DNA from: Apostichopus californicus | Taxonomy: Eukaryota; Echinodermata; Holothuroidea; Aspidochirotida; Stichopodidae | Assembly (NCBI GenBank): GCA_020650975.1 | Contig: JAIPMN010007708.1 | Span: 1 to 38,781 of the forward strand | Direction of reading: 5' to 3' | DNA length: 38,781 nucleotides | In this document: one piece after another, positions 10,259 through 27,730 of the stretch | Position numbering within the stretch: the stretch's first letter is position 1 | How the letters are laid out: every line of letters starts with the position of its first letter | Translations under genes and position numbers: made by a program | The notes under the pieces: generated by a model | What the model saw: only the letters and a program-made list of their open reading frames with translations | Database searches by the model: none | Told to the model about the DNA's origin: nothing

Positions 10259-13010
10259 TCATTGAAGGTTTTCTTTTCTCCTAACAGAAAAACGACCCTC
10301 AAGTAAGACCTACCGTCCTAGATAAAGTAATGTCTCGCTAATGGTTAACACAGTAGATGGATTGCCTTCCTGTATTATGCACTTATGTATTACTATTTTC
10401 TGGAATTGAGAGTACAAATGCACATTACATAGCTATTACAGGTTGGAAACAGGGATACTGATATGAAGGCCCATTTTACAACTCTTTACTTTTCAAAAGG
10501 TGGGACATACTTTAGTTTCAGCTAGGTATCAAAATATGTTTATAATAATTAATGGGTTTGAATTTCTATGTAAAAAGAGCAAATAAGACCTATCCTGTGA
10601 TGTTAGAAATATTTTATTCTCATTTCAAGGTTTAGAAAAGTGTCAATCTATATAATGTTAAGAGTAGAATGAAGAGCACTCTTTGCCCAAACTCTTGCTT
10701 TCTGAATGATAACTTGAGAGATAACTGTAGAAGACCTTGTCCAAATATGACTTCAATACCAATTCAATCAGTATTGTTAATATCCTGACATGCAGTTGAT
10801 TTGTAAATAACAAATTCAATAACTACTGTAAATTGTAAGAAAGACATCAATGTTTTATAAATGATAAGAGTGATGGTAAGGAAAGTTGCAGTTATAAAAT
10901 AAAAATCCCTACTGTAGGTGTATAAGAGGCTGCAGCTGTTGGCGACCATCTGCAAAATATCATATTTTGGTTGTGAAAGCAAATTTTTTGTTGCAGCTAC
11001 CTGTAAGATGACAAATCTTGCTGGCATTGTTACAAAGAGAGGGGCTACTATAAACTTAAACTGGCAATTAAAATTGTCTACGGCAATTTTCTCAAGTCCA
11101 AAAAGAAGTTTTCCCACAATCTGTGACATATTTTGAAGGAGCACTGCAGTTTACATAGATAGTTGTTCACGGGTTGCATGATTAATAGCTATAATGCAAG
11201 TCCTTGTCTTGCTTAAAGCTACTGTTCCTAAACACCTCTCCTGTCAAACAAAATGTATTGTTAACTACGTGCATTGGTTTCATAATGCATGCTCAATACC
11301 TACATTTTCAAACAAAATGTCAGTACTCTTGACGACCTATGCCTTCTTTGCATCCATATAGGAATCAGGTATGAGAAAGAAAAAAAATCAACATTTCACA
11401 CCAATTGCCACTATTTTCCAGGGAGAAAAATTCTTGTTAGCTGTTGCACAGAATATGATATTTTTTACAAAAGGGAGAATTAAGTGACCCTGGTGCGAAC
11501 ATAGAAATGTTGTGTAACCATACCATTGAAATGTGGCATCTTTATCAAGAGTCCACCCAGATTTTCTGCAGCAATGATAAATAGACATTTACTATGTTAA
11601 TTTGCCATCAAAACTCATTTATCTTTACTTTATTTTTTTCTCTTTTGTTGATCAGGAAACCTATACAATTTTCACAAATCAAATATTGCACATTCCTAAA
11701 CCTTGAATTTTATTCAAACTATGGTACACTATGTATGCAACTTTTAGTAAAACCTGTAAAATAAGGGAACTCTGCTATTGTATCGTAAAGTTGTAAAACT
11801 GTATGATAGTAGTGGTTTGGTGGGGGAAATCACTTTAATTTTGAATTGATTACTTTCTTTGTAGCTTGTTAGAGTATTTCTTTTGAATATTCAGCAAAGG
11901 GAGCCTCAGTTTTATGTTACTGAATTGACAAATTATAATTTTGGCTTGCAGAGATATGCAAATATCTGGTTTATTAAATAAAAGTTGAGTAATTGAAAAT
12001 TTTCAGATTTCTTTCAGTACCAATGGCTCTTACTCCTAGATCTTCATATTTAATATTTTGTGACAACTCTGTCCAGAAAAGGGATCATCATTGTGTATTA
12101 ATATACTTTAATGAATAATTGTGCTCCATAGTACTTAATTATTTACTCTAAGGGTGCACTAGATATGTGTACACTTAATATAATTTTGTGGTAAATTTTT
12201 GCCCTTGTGGAGATTCAAACTGCTCATGTAAATTCCTGTGGTTTCAGTGAAAGATATTCAATTAGCTATCTCCAGAGTGGCAAACGAACCTATTGCTGCA
12301 TTATTAAGGGTAGACAACCTCTCAAAGGTGTTTTACAAGTTGACAGCCAGGCCAGTAACCTTTAGCTAATGTCAACATGAAATAGTGTATTGGTAAAGCA
12401 GAGGAGCTTTCATACCTTATACAAGAGATTAATTTGCTTTGCTATAAAGTTGCAAGACATGTGCCTGTTAAGCCCATTAGCACACTACTTGATCTAATGT
12501 CAAAAACCTTTCTCCAAATTTTGCATAAGACATTTGGCACATGTATTAAAATCCCATTCTAGCTGAATTTATGCTTTTTCTCTCAAAGCAGGTCATAATT
12601 CTGTAGAAGTGTTTAGCTGCCATTTGTTAAAGAAACTGTTAATGTGATTTACATTTCTAGACAGCAAGTCAACCATCTCGTCTTTAGTTTGGTTGAATTT
12701 ACAGTACCAATATTCATTTTGATTGGATTAGAAAATGATAGAGAATGTTATAGAACTGGACATAACATGCAGTTCTTTTTTTCTCAGTTGTAACATTTAA
12801 ATTAAAAAGCAGATTTACAGAGTATGAAGTAGAATTGGATTCATTCTGAAAAAATCAAGCTGCCCACGAGTGGAGTACGATTTTTATCTGTACACAAGAT
12901 ATTTATGGATTAGAGTAAATATGTAGTCCGAGTATGATCATGTTTAAATTCAGCTCATATTGTACATAGCAAGGAAAATATGTAATAAACAACAAATTTG
13001 GTAAAGTCTG
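10259..13010 (+). other. TBC1D22: Probable TBC1D22 3' UTR
   Basis: AT-rich sequence with no coding potential after the stop codon. The best cleavage context is the AATAAA at 12984-12989. An earlier AATAAA at 11977-11982 could give a shorter UTR. The extent is inference from signal motifs only. Confidence 0.45.
12984..12989 (+). terminator. TBC1D22: Candidate polyadenylation signal for TBC1D22
   Basis: AATAAA followed within about 20-50 nt by a GT/T-rich element (GTCTGTCTTCTG, then TTTTTTGTTGTTGTGTGG), the classical arrangement of a metazoan cleavage site. Confidence 0.5.
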
Positions 13011-14630
13011 TCTTCTGAATTTTTTGTTGTTGTGTGGCTCAACTGGTTTGTAATGAATTGTGTAACAGTACCTCTACTTAAACCTTATCAGGCAACTGCT
13101 TCTCCCATGGGCTAAAGGTGTACACACAGCCAGATTTTACTAATGCTTTTTGTTACGTTTGCAACATATTTGAAAGGAAAACAGATAGCGTGATGTATTA
13201 CCATATTAGTAGATGTTCAAACCTTTGAGATCTGTTCCATCATACAAGAAACATTTAGTCTAGGTCTGTTCTAACAACTTTGGAGGTCATCTGGCTAGTT
13301 ATTAAACATGAACTCCAGATTTCATTGCAACTAAATACCTACAAATATCTTAAATAGGAATCACCCTCCAACAGCTTGGAGATACTGAAATAAAATTTAG
13401 TGGTAGGCTAAGATCCACCTACAGGGGTGTTTTACTGGCCCTAAACTGGTGTTCTATTCACCAAACCTACATATCTCCTACAGGATACAAATTGGTTGGC
13501 TCTGTTATTTTGCTACATTTTTTCAGACAAAACCCAATTTGCAGTTTCTGCAATAAAAAGGTAAGACCCATTTTGAGGGACCTAACAAACTTTGCCCTGC
13601 TATGCCCAGCACATTGCATTCAAGGTGGAACTCACCATTGTTATTAACTGTTTAACAGTTGTTTACACTTTTACTTTGTATTTTCAACATGGTCTGGTTC
13701 TTCATATTAACCAAATGGAATATGTTCATGTAACTTCATAGAAGCAATTAGATGCATTAACCTGAATTGTAAGGTTGAAGTTCATAAGAGACCATTTTAT
13801 AAATAGTCTGGTTTCATTTGTCTGTAAGGCAAAAGAAATACCATATAGTTCCTTTTGGGAAATGCAGTGATAGAATGTGGGCACAACACATTTCTTTATG
13901 TAAATTTACCAAATTAATATAGTTCTGTATGATAAAATTTAATAGACACTCAAATATGTTGCCAATGGAAGTAGGAAAGTTGACACAATACTCTTGAAAT
14001 AAAGTAAGCTAGAACAGGTTTCACTACTAAGCCTGCAAGAACAATCTATGTACATAGAAATATCCGTTTTTAGAGATTTACTCTCCAGACTAACAGCAAC
14101 TCGTATCTTTTAGTCCAGTTTATAAAGCTGTGGTAAGAGGTATCAACTTCCAGGAAGGTCATGACACCCGCTTTTTGTCGTTTGCAGTTATTTGAGAAAG
14201 CCAGTTTCATTGTCTTGAAAGATGTAGGAACACAAGTTCATATATGTAGTGCATCTCATGACTTGCAAATTTATGCAACTAGTCAAAGGGATGAATTTTT
14301 GAAGGTTGATCTGTAAATACTCCAACTTTCAGGCCTACTGGAAGAAATATCTTCCCAAGGTTTGGTCTTCATAAATTACTGGATTTTCTGTAAAGGTTAC
14401 CAGTTGGCTTGTCCAACAAGATTGTTTTATTGGAAAGCCTTGCTGAGTGCTTTACATTGTATAAATCATCTGGCTGTCACTGTTCCAAAGGATACTTTTG
14501 GTTGTGCAACAGAAATTAGTAACTATGGACAAATAATAAGAATCAAATGTCTTCTGTGAACGGGCACACAGACGAGCTCAACGAATGAAGTTAATGATGA
14601 CGAAATTGAAAAAATACTGCTGTAGCCACT
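13011..14630. other. Gap between convergent genes, nothing recognised
   Basis: AT-rich DNA between the inferred ends of TBC1D22 (+) and alpha-tubulin (-). It contains isolated AATAAA words but no domain-bearing frames and no repeat I can delimit. Confidence 0.5.
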
Positions 14631-14654
14631 AATTCATGTTACTGTGTTGACAAA

Positions 14655-14660
14655 TTTATT
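14655..14660 (-). terminator. Polyadenylation signal of the alpha-tubulin gene
   Basis: TTTATT on the + strand reads AATAAA on the gene strand, about 106 nt past the tubulin stop codon. It is the first canonical signal downstream and implies a short 3' UTR. Confidence 0.65.
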
Positions 14661-14765
14661 CAGATCCAACGATATTTTAAAATTCATGAACTGTTCTAAA
14701 ATGTTGATGTTAAAATTGACAAGTATGTTGAATAAGTTTTGTTTGAAATTTCTAAGTGTACAACA

Positions 14766-20807
<6,042 letters not shown>

Positions 20808-20997
20808 TTTGACGACGAGGAAGACTAACGGTCGTTGTTTTTAAGAAAGTCTGTGAATTTAGAACGTCGACGACTGCTGCTAAGTAGCTTGCCAACTGTT
20901 GAATAAATCAGATCATGGATCTCATGCCCAAAAGACGCACAGATATCCTCTCTTCGAGATCGTTGCCACAGTGATATTTGTATATCTGTTCTTGTAA

Positions 20998-21078
20998 CCA
21001 ATCGGTTTGCGAGAATCGTCAGCACATGAACATATTAACCAATGAAAAGTAAGCGCGCCACATCATACCCTGACCAAT
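20998..21078. promoter_or_regulatory. Three CCAAT boxes upstream of alpha-tubulin
   Basis: CCAAT occurs at 20998-21002, 21039-21043 and 21074-21078, all in one orientation and spaced 41 and 35 bp, about 190-270 bp upstream of the tubulin ATG. Such arrays are typical NF-Y promoter sites. The region lacks an obvious TATA box. The assignment is inference from motif and position. Confidence 0.45.
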
Positions 21079-21099
21079 CAAAAGTTACCAGAAATCAAA

Positions 21100-23195
21100 A
21101 CTGGTTCTAACTGGTTTTTTGTAGAATCTGGCACGCGACTTGAACGCAGTACAGCATTATACAATGACATGTGACTGAGCCGTGTACAGACGGCCCTAGG
21201 AGTAAAAAATATCCAAAGACCGGGAAGACTTTCTAACGTATACGAATCACCATAGTCATTGGTATCACCGACCAAAGTTATACAAGGCGGCGTGGAAGAT
21301 GTCTGTTAGGCACGGCTCGCTCGAATCTAAATGTTTGTATGCGTACGTACGTGTGCTTTCTAGTACTGAGTTTAGACAAAAAACAAAAATATACTTTAGT
21401 GGGTGTATAGTCTTTCGTATATCCCTGATACAATTGGTTCTCCTATAACCTAATGTGCACCCACACATATAGTGCATGAAGTGACTTTATTAACAATAGC
21501 AACCCGTTCATAATAAATTTATCCACATGTAAACTGAGGCTAATAATAGCTTTAGCCTACATAGATCAGATAACATTCAGACCATAAATAAACCATAGGC
21601 TAAAACATTGGGCGAAATGGGTTGTCCGTGCATGACTGCCCATGTTAACGTATACCCTTGAAACGTAAGATGCGGAGAAAAAACAACTTTTACTGAGCTG
21701 ACATAGTTTTGTGTGCAATAGTGATCTTCATGTTACTATTCAGAAAGCTTGACTTACAGGATTGTAATCAAAGTCCGTCTTGATACATTGAATTGATGTA
21801 TTCAATGATATCGTTAGTTTTCGTAGATGCGGTCTGGTTGACCCGTATTATTGACCAAGACCATTTGGAAAGCTCAGTATACGCCAACCCCGAAATGTGT
21901 ATATTAGTTACGTGATGCCACACATTCAAGTCATTTTCCATATAAATACATAAAACGAGCATCTCTAGTTGGAAAGGGAAGAATGATTTCAAACCACCAG
22001 ATCAAAGTGTCTAGCATGTTTTGGGAAAATGGTTCTGGCCATGGTAGCATTCTAGCAGTTTTGACAGCACTAGTTAGATACTGCCGATCAATATGTGAGT
22101 TTTTCAAACTGCGGATATGTTATAATCAGGAATAAACCCACGTTCAGCCACATTGCAACTCCGATAACAAACTTTTGATAGATAATCGACAACTGTAATC
22201 AGTCGCAAGTCGTGCACGTATCTACAACCAACTCCCTGCTACAACACAACCAGTCTCATGTTACGGTGAATCAAAGTCTCAATTAAATGGAATGTCAATC
22301 TTACACTGGAAAGTGGATCAACAGACCGATAATTGAGAAAGTCAGAGGTTGTGAAGGAAAACCACAATCCCCCAAAAACTTAGTATTTGTGTGTTCATCT
22401 AATTACCCTCAACTGAAGATATCATAACATGTTTTGACCAACTGATAAAAGAGAAACTTGGCCAAAATATTAGGTTTTGACATTATTACCTTTGTCCACC
22501 ACAATGACATTTGACCTCCACTAAAATCAATAAGGTATTTTATAGTGTAGCATCCTCATACCACGTTTAAGATCCATCCAAGTACACATATATGGGACAT
22601 GTTTACAACTCAAGTCATGACATACACATGCAGTGACCGAAAAAAAATCAGTTGTTGCCTGTATCATTTTGTATGTGCTGTGAATGACAGCGCATTCACC
22701 AACATTGGTATTAAATAGGTTGGTTAATGTTATGCAAACAATGACAAAATACAGAATAAGTGAAACATGAAAATAGTCCAGGTTATTGCCCTATGTAATT
22801 CACTTCAAAAAATCAATGTTCATGCATTTCAATTTAGTAATACTAAGAAATTAACCCCATTACTATATACCTGGTAAAACTTAGAATCGATGGAAAGGTA
22901 CAAATATAACACAATGATAATGCAAACTAACAGTAATACTGTTGTAGGGGGCAGGTGCCTTGCTAACAGGAATAAGGTGTATCAAATGTTATCAATTACA
23001 ATGAAAAGTAATTTGGGTTTATGGCACATCATGGGGAGCCAAATGTGCTATTATTATTTACCACTTTTTCCTGCTTTAATTATAACATATATCACAACTA
23101 TCCCTGAGCTCCAAATGCGAAGTACAAAAAGTTGCAATGAAACATCTGTATTGGTGGATGGTAGGAGAAGGACAGGGGGAGGGGGAGGGTGAAGG
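21100..23195. other. Intergenic DNA, nothing recognised
   Basis: AT-rich sequence upstream of the tubulin promoter. Short open frames on both strands have no domain resemblance, no flanking exon pattern and no conserved neighbour. Confidence 0.5.
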
Positions 23196-23203
23196 GAAGG
23201 AGG

Positions 23204-23548
23204 CAAGGGCGTAGGAACCGGTGGGGCTGGGGGGGCGCCAGCCCCCCCAGTGAAAAATATGGTGGGGCGGAAGTATCATTCCGCCCCCCCGCTCCGCAAG
23301 TCAGAAAACCCCTTTTTCATTTCCAAATGAGAAAAAAATCACATTTGGAGCACCAAATTACATCTAAGGCCAGGTGAAAATGCAAAATTATTTACAAAAT
23401 GGAGTGGGTGTTGAAGTGTGCTATATTGCACCAAATTGCATCTGAGGCCACCTGGAAATGCAAAAAAATTCCAAAAAAAAAGACCCCTCCCCCAGGCCGG
23501 CCATCAGTCTTCAGCCCCCCCACTCAAAAGTACTTTCCTACGCCACTG
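23204..23548. mobile_element. hAT-like MITE with perfect 8-bp target duplication
   Basis: Ends are CAAGGGCGTAGGAA (23204-23217) and TTCCTACGCCACTG (23535-23548), inverted repeats matching at 12 of 14 positions. GAAGGAGG flanks both sides exactly (23196-23203 and 23549-23556). The 345-bp interior has G/C tracts and a short duplicated motif (CACCAAATTRCATCT). No transposase frame is present. Confidence 0.87.
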
Positions 23549-24506
23549 GAAGGAGGGTTAGGAGGATGATGCCTTCTAAGCTCCCTCTGGACTTGCTGCG
23601 TATAAAACAGTCTAGTCTCATGAGATTGCTTATTACGAAAATTGAAAGGCACAGCTTCGAATGAGTTCAGAATAGAGTTTAAATGGTACTTCACTAAAGA
23701 TTATGGATGGGGTAGACACCAAATATAATGTTACACATATCAAACAGCAGTTATTACTAATACTCAGCTAATAATATGCCACAGCTGTCCATAGCTAAAA
23801 TATTTCCTGAACTGTTGGACGTATTAAAAGAAAAATGTACAATATAAAATAGAAACTATTGACACTTGCATAAATATATAGCAGGTGGTTATAGACATGC
23901 ATCACTGAATAGATATACAACTGTACAAGAGTACTAAACATTGGAAGTTGCCAAAATATAGAAAGATCCATCACCCACAAAATATATACTACATAGGAAA
24001 TAAGCATAAATATGAACAGAAAGTAGAATAACTATGATAGACACATGCATATGAAAAGAGAGTTGCTATGGTAACACTACCCTTAAATATTACAACAGAA
24101 AGACTTCTGCTACAAAAGCAACTATCCTGTATTGAATGGAATGTACAAGATGCTGTAAGACTTCAGCTTAGGCTACGGTAGGAGGAAGATTTGAAAAGTC
24201 TCCAGTGAAATGCAGATTGGATTTCCAGTTTAAAAAACAAAATTGTTTCCTGTTTCTTTCGTTCTTATTGAATTGAGACAAGAATCTGAGTTTAAATTCA
24301 AATTGCCAGATACACAAATGAGATAAAATTGAAAATTCCTTGAGCACTTATATAAAGAATGAAAGAAAGACATCTACTCAATGACCGGTAGAACAACAAA
24401 TCATCTAGGATACACTGACAATGTGTTGTCACATAGCATTGCAAAATGGCTACATCACAGTGTTACTTGACATGTTATTTTCATTATCACTTATTTAGCC
24501 TCATTT

Positions 24507-25159
24507 CAGGGGCGGATGCAGGATTTGTGACAGGGGGGGGTCTGACTGGTCCAGCCGCACCTGAACGTAAGACTATCTAAGCGGAGCGCCACCATCGGTT
24601 GGCGCGGAGCGTACCAGAAATTTTTTGGCTTTACAAACCCCCCAGATGGCCGGAAACGGCACTTCCCGAGTATTCTAAGCTGCATGTACCTAGCCTGAAA
24701 ATATGGATCTCATGTCTGCAATTTCTCAATTGATGAGAAAAAACAATGCAGCTTTTGAAACTACTCAGTCTCATGAAGAATTCGTTGGCGCATCCTATGC
24801 AGCCTACCGCTCTGCCACCTCACCGCCCAAAAAAATTCGAACACCACCTCAATTTTGAAACATTTCGGTCTGAAAATTGGGATTTTTAGGCATTTTTGGC
24901 ACGTGTAGCACGCGTGCACACTATAGTTCATTTGACGGAAAAGACACACCTGGCTGACTTGTAAGGATAACCGCCCTTCTGACGTCCTACATGTTTAAAA
25001 TTGGCGTTTAATTTAATTATTTTCTTCTCTCTCTCTTTTTTTCTCTCTCTTTTTTTCTCTCTCTTTTTTTTTCTCTTTTTTCTCTCTTTTTTTTTTTTTT
25101 TTTGGCCAAGAGCAGGGGGGGGTCCGGACCCCCTGGACCCCCCCCTGGATCCGCGCCTG
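24507..25159. mobile_element. Terminal-inverted-repeat DNA element, about 650 bp
   Basis: The left end CAGGGGCGGATGCAGG and the complement of the right end, CAGGCGCGGATCCAGG, match at 14 of 16 positions, and both run into G-rich sequence. CATTT borders each end (24502-24506 and 25160-25164), a possible 5-bp target duplication. The interior holds a CT-rich tract at about 25023-25103 and no transposase frame. A hAT-type origin with a short duplication is likely but unproven. Confidence 0.7.
25023..25103. repeat. (CT)n/(T)n low-complexity tract
   Basis: Alternating CTCTCT and T runs inside the 24.5-kb element. Lys/Arg-rich or Phe/Leu-rich frames read across it are artefacts. Confidence 0.95.
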
Positions 25160-25389
25160 CATTTCTTACATGGGCTCATTTAACTATGTTTCTGTTTGAC
25201 ATGGCTAATGCTCCATACGTCTCTAACTTTGCTTCCTAAGCATGATATCCAACCTAAAAGATTTGACAAAAGTTGCATGATAAATTTGTACAATTTAACC
25301 AAAAGGTCACAAAACTTAGTGTGACATTTACACAGCCACTGCAAATATGAATGGCACAGTATCAGAGGCACTGCATTAGGCAGTTAAAA

Positions 25390-26334
25390 GAACCAGGGCC
25401 CCCCCCCTCTCCCCCATGTCCAGGAGCTGCTAGTCAAGAAAGATTCTGAAGCTAGCTAGATAGAACTTTGTGGCTTTTACATTTGTGGCTGTGTCAAGTG
25501 CAGTTTGAATCAAGTAAAGGGTTAAAGGATCCTTGGACAGGGTTGGGGGATAGGGGGGTGGGGGAGAAGGGGGGTGGGGGAGAAGGGGGGCTGAAGCCGT
25601 AGCTACCCCACTGCACAGTACGATTGATAGCATTGGAGGTTGAAACCTGCATTGAATCATATCACTACAACTCAGCATGAATGGTACCTGCTGAATAAGG
25701 CACAAAAAAAAAACACAGTTAGAGCTAATTTAGATAAATTTAGACACTTTTCATACCCAGTTGGGAAATGTTTTTTTCTACTCTGTACTCTATCCTTTAT
25801 GCTATACTCTATCCTTTATGTTATACATAAAATAGAGCAGAGTTGCATGAAAGGCACTTTGAGTATTTGCATGATTTGATACAATGATGGATATCTCTTA
25901 CACTAAAAAGATCAAGAAGTTTGAAAGATTTCACTCGTCTAAGTCTACGATAAAATACTCTGGCGGCTTATAATTACAAAAACGTCATGCAATAAGCTCA
26001 TTACACGTACATTACACGTATGAGAATTTTGTAACACAATCATAAAAATAGCCTGCTTACTGTTGCAACTGCAAAGAGAAGGAAAAAAAAATGTGGATCT
26101 CGAAATGATTGTCCATAATTCAGTTAAACTACAAAAGATACCTTACTAAATGTCATTTAAAGGAAACATAGTCTCCAAATGACATTTAAACAATGTTTTG
26201 TTGTACAATATATTGTATTCGTCAAACTACACCCATCCCCAAATTCACTCTTTTTGGTTCAATTTATAATTGCAACATCACAGCAACCACCACATTTGTA
26301 AAGAAAGTTTTGACAAAATCAAAAAAAGTAGGTG
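25390..26334. other. Intergenic DNA with G/C-rich simple tracts
   Basis: Contains a C run near 25400, GGGGGAGAAGGGGGGTGG-type repeats at about 25545-25590 and duplicated TCTATCCTTTATG words at about 25789-25818. Nothing gene-like was seen. The right part is downstream flank of the NTPase-TPR gene. Confidence 0.55.
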
Positions 26335-26638
26335 TTTAATTACAATACATTTGCACCAACCTTTGTAATAAAAAAATTTGTAGAAAGATTGCTCTTCACT
26401 TATTGCTCATTTTTTGTTTAAATAGTTATAGTTCCTTCTATGAAAGCATGATAGATTTATGATAAATTGCAACTTTGCAAACTGGCATTTTTATAGATAA
26501 AAAAAAAAGTGGCAAAAAGGAAAGAAAATGAAATTTGTGTACAGTTGATTGATTTGTTCTTGATAATTTCAGATGAAGTTTTGCTAAATGCCTTATCGCT
26601 AAAAATTTGAAAGCTTTCAGAAAACATAAAAAACCATA

Positions 26639-26644
26639 TTTAAT
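26639..26644 (-). terminator. Candidate polyadenylation signal, NTPase-TPR gene
   Basis: TTTAAT on the + strand reads ATTAAA on the gene strand about 140 nt past the stop. A second ATTAAA lies at 26335-26340. No canonical AATAAA was found in this interval, so the choice is uncertain. Confidence 0.3.
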
Positions 26645-26783
26645 ATAATTACTATAAACCCTGATCCATATAAATTTGGTTCAAAACAACCTATAGAATA
26701 TTACAATCTATGTTTTTACTCTTCTGAGGCTAAAAACGGCAAAGATAAAACACTATAAAATTCGTACAAATTATTACATATTT

Positions 26784-27730
26784 CTAGATGTCGGCACCTT
26801 TCGAAGAGCCGTCAATATTTGGTAAGAACGATTGGTTCGGTCTCCTCTGGTGCCGTCTGCGTGGATACATGTCACTGAAATCTTTGGAATACCGACCAGG
26901 TTCATGATACCATGTAGCTGTATGGACGCCCTTCGGAGCAACAGGTCTGGGGCACGGAGGCTCCCCCATAAGGTCCTTTATGTCGCTGTGGGGTCCCTGC
27001 ACCGTGGTGACGTTGCTGGGATGCAAATCAAAGGCCTGAGGAATGTCACAAGAGGAATGATGAGAAGCGTATGATACCTGGCTCATCGTCAGATGAGGTT
27101 TGGGGTCAAAGATACTCCTATTCAAAGATGCTGTCCTCGGTCTCTGTCTCTTACTGGAATGGCTAAATGAGGAGGTTTCCCTCGTCTGGAAGTTCTGCTG
27201 ATGATGAGTTGATGGCGAGACCTGCCTCTTCGTGGATGGGCTGTTCCTCCGTCGAGCACGGTCCGTGTCCTTTCTGCTCCTTCTCAAGTCTTTCGCCAGA
27301 GCAGGGGAGGAGCTCCTCGCACGGAATCTAGGTTTGTCCAGTTGCCGGTTCTGGATGCGTTCACGTCCCAGCCCATCTGTTGTGAGTACCCTCCTGTGTG
27401 GAGCAGTAAATGGGCCATATTTCTGTTGCTGTAGAAACTTTGTTCTCGACTCCTCGACTTTTCTGTCGAGGACCTCCAAGTCTGCTCCATGCCAGGACAT
27501 GTCACTGTAGGCCAGGGGGGCTTTTTCCCATCTCTTTGCTCCAGGGGCTCTGGAGTGGTCATAGTGGCCTTTGCTCAAATCCTGTTCTAACTGCTTCAGG
27601 GTACCTCGTACTGCCAGGGTAAGCTTGTGCGTTGGGCCGAGGGATGAAATTCGGATATCCAGGGCCTTGTTTAGCAGCGTGCTGGCATCTTTCTTGCAAG
27701 TTAGACTGTGATCCCTTTTCAACAGCTTTC
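26784..27730 (-). CDS. NTPase-TPR gene, last exon
   Basis: Residues 1056-1370. It completes the final TPR-like pair (LLNKALDIRISSLGPTHKLT) and then encodes a long basic, Ser/Arg/Pro-rich tail (RSSSPALAKDLRRSRKD, RRRHQRRPNQS) that is probably disordered. Stop TAG at 26784-26786. Acceptor TTTGCAG. Confidence 0.9.

Noticed and set aside
21768-21992. 74-residue minus-strand open frame as a small gene
   Set aside because: No family resemblance, no splice context and ordinary AT-rich composition. Length alone is not evidence.
24928-25179. Lys/Arg-rich open frame on the minus strand
   Set aside because: It translates the CT/T low-complexity tract inside a MITE-like element.
27232-27622. Several open frames overlapping the last exon of the NTPase-TPR gene
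   Set aside because: They are shadows of the GC-richer coding exon. The chosen frame alone continues in phase from exon M and completes a TPR.
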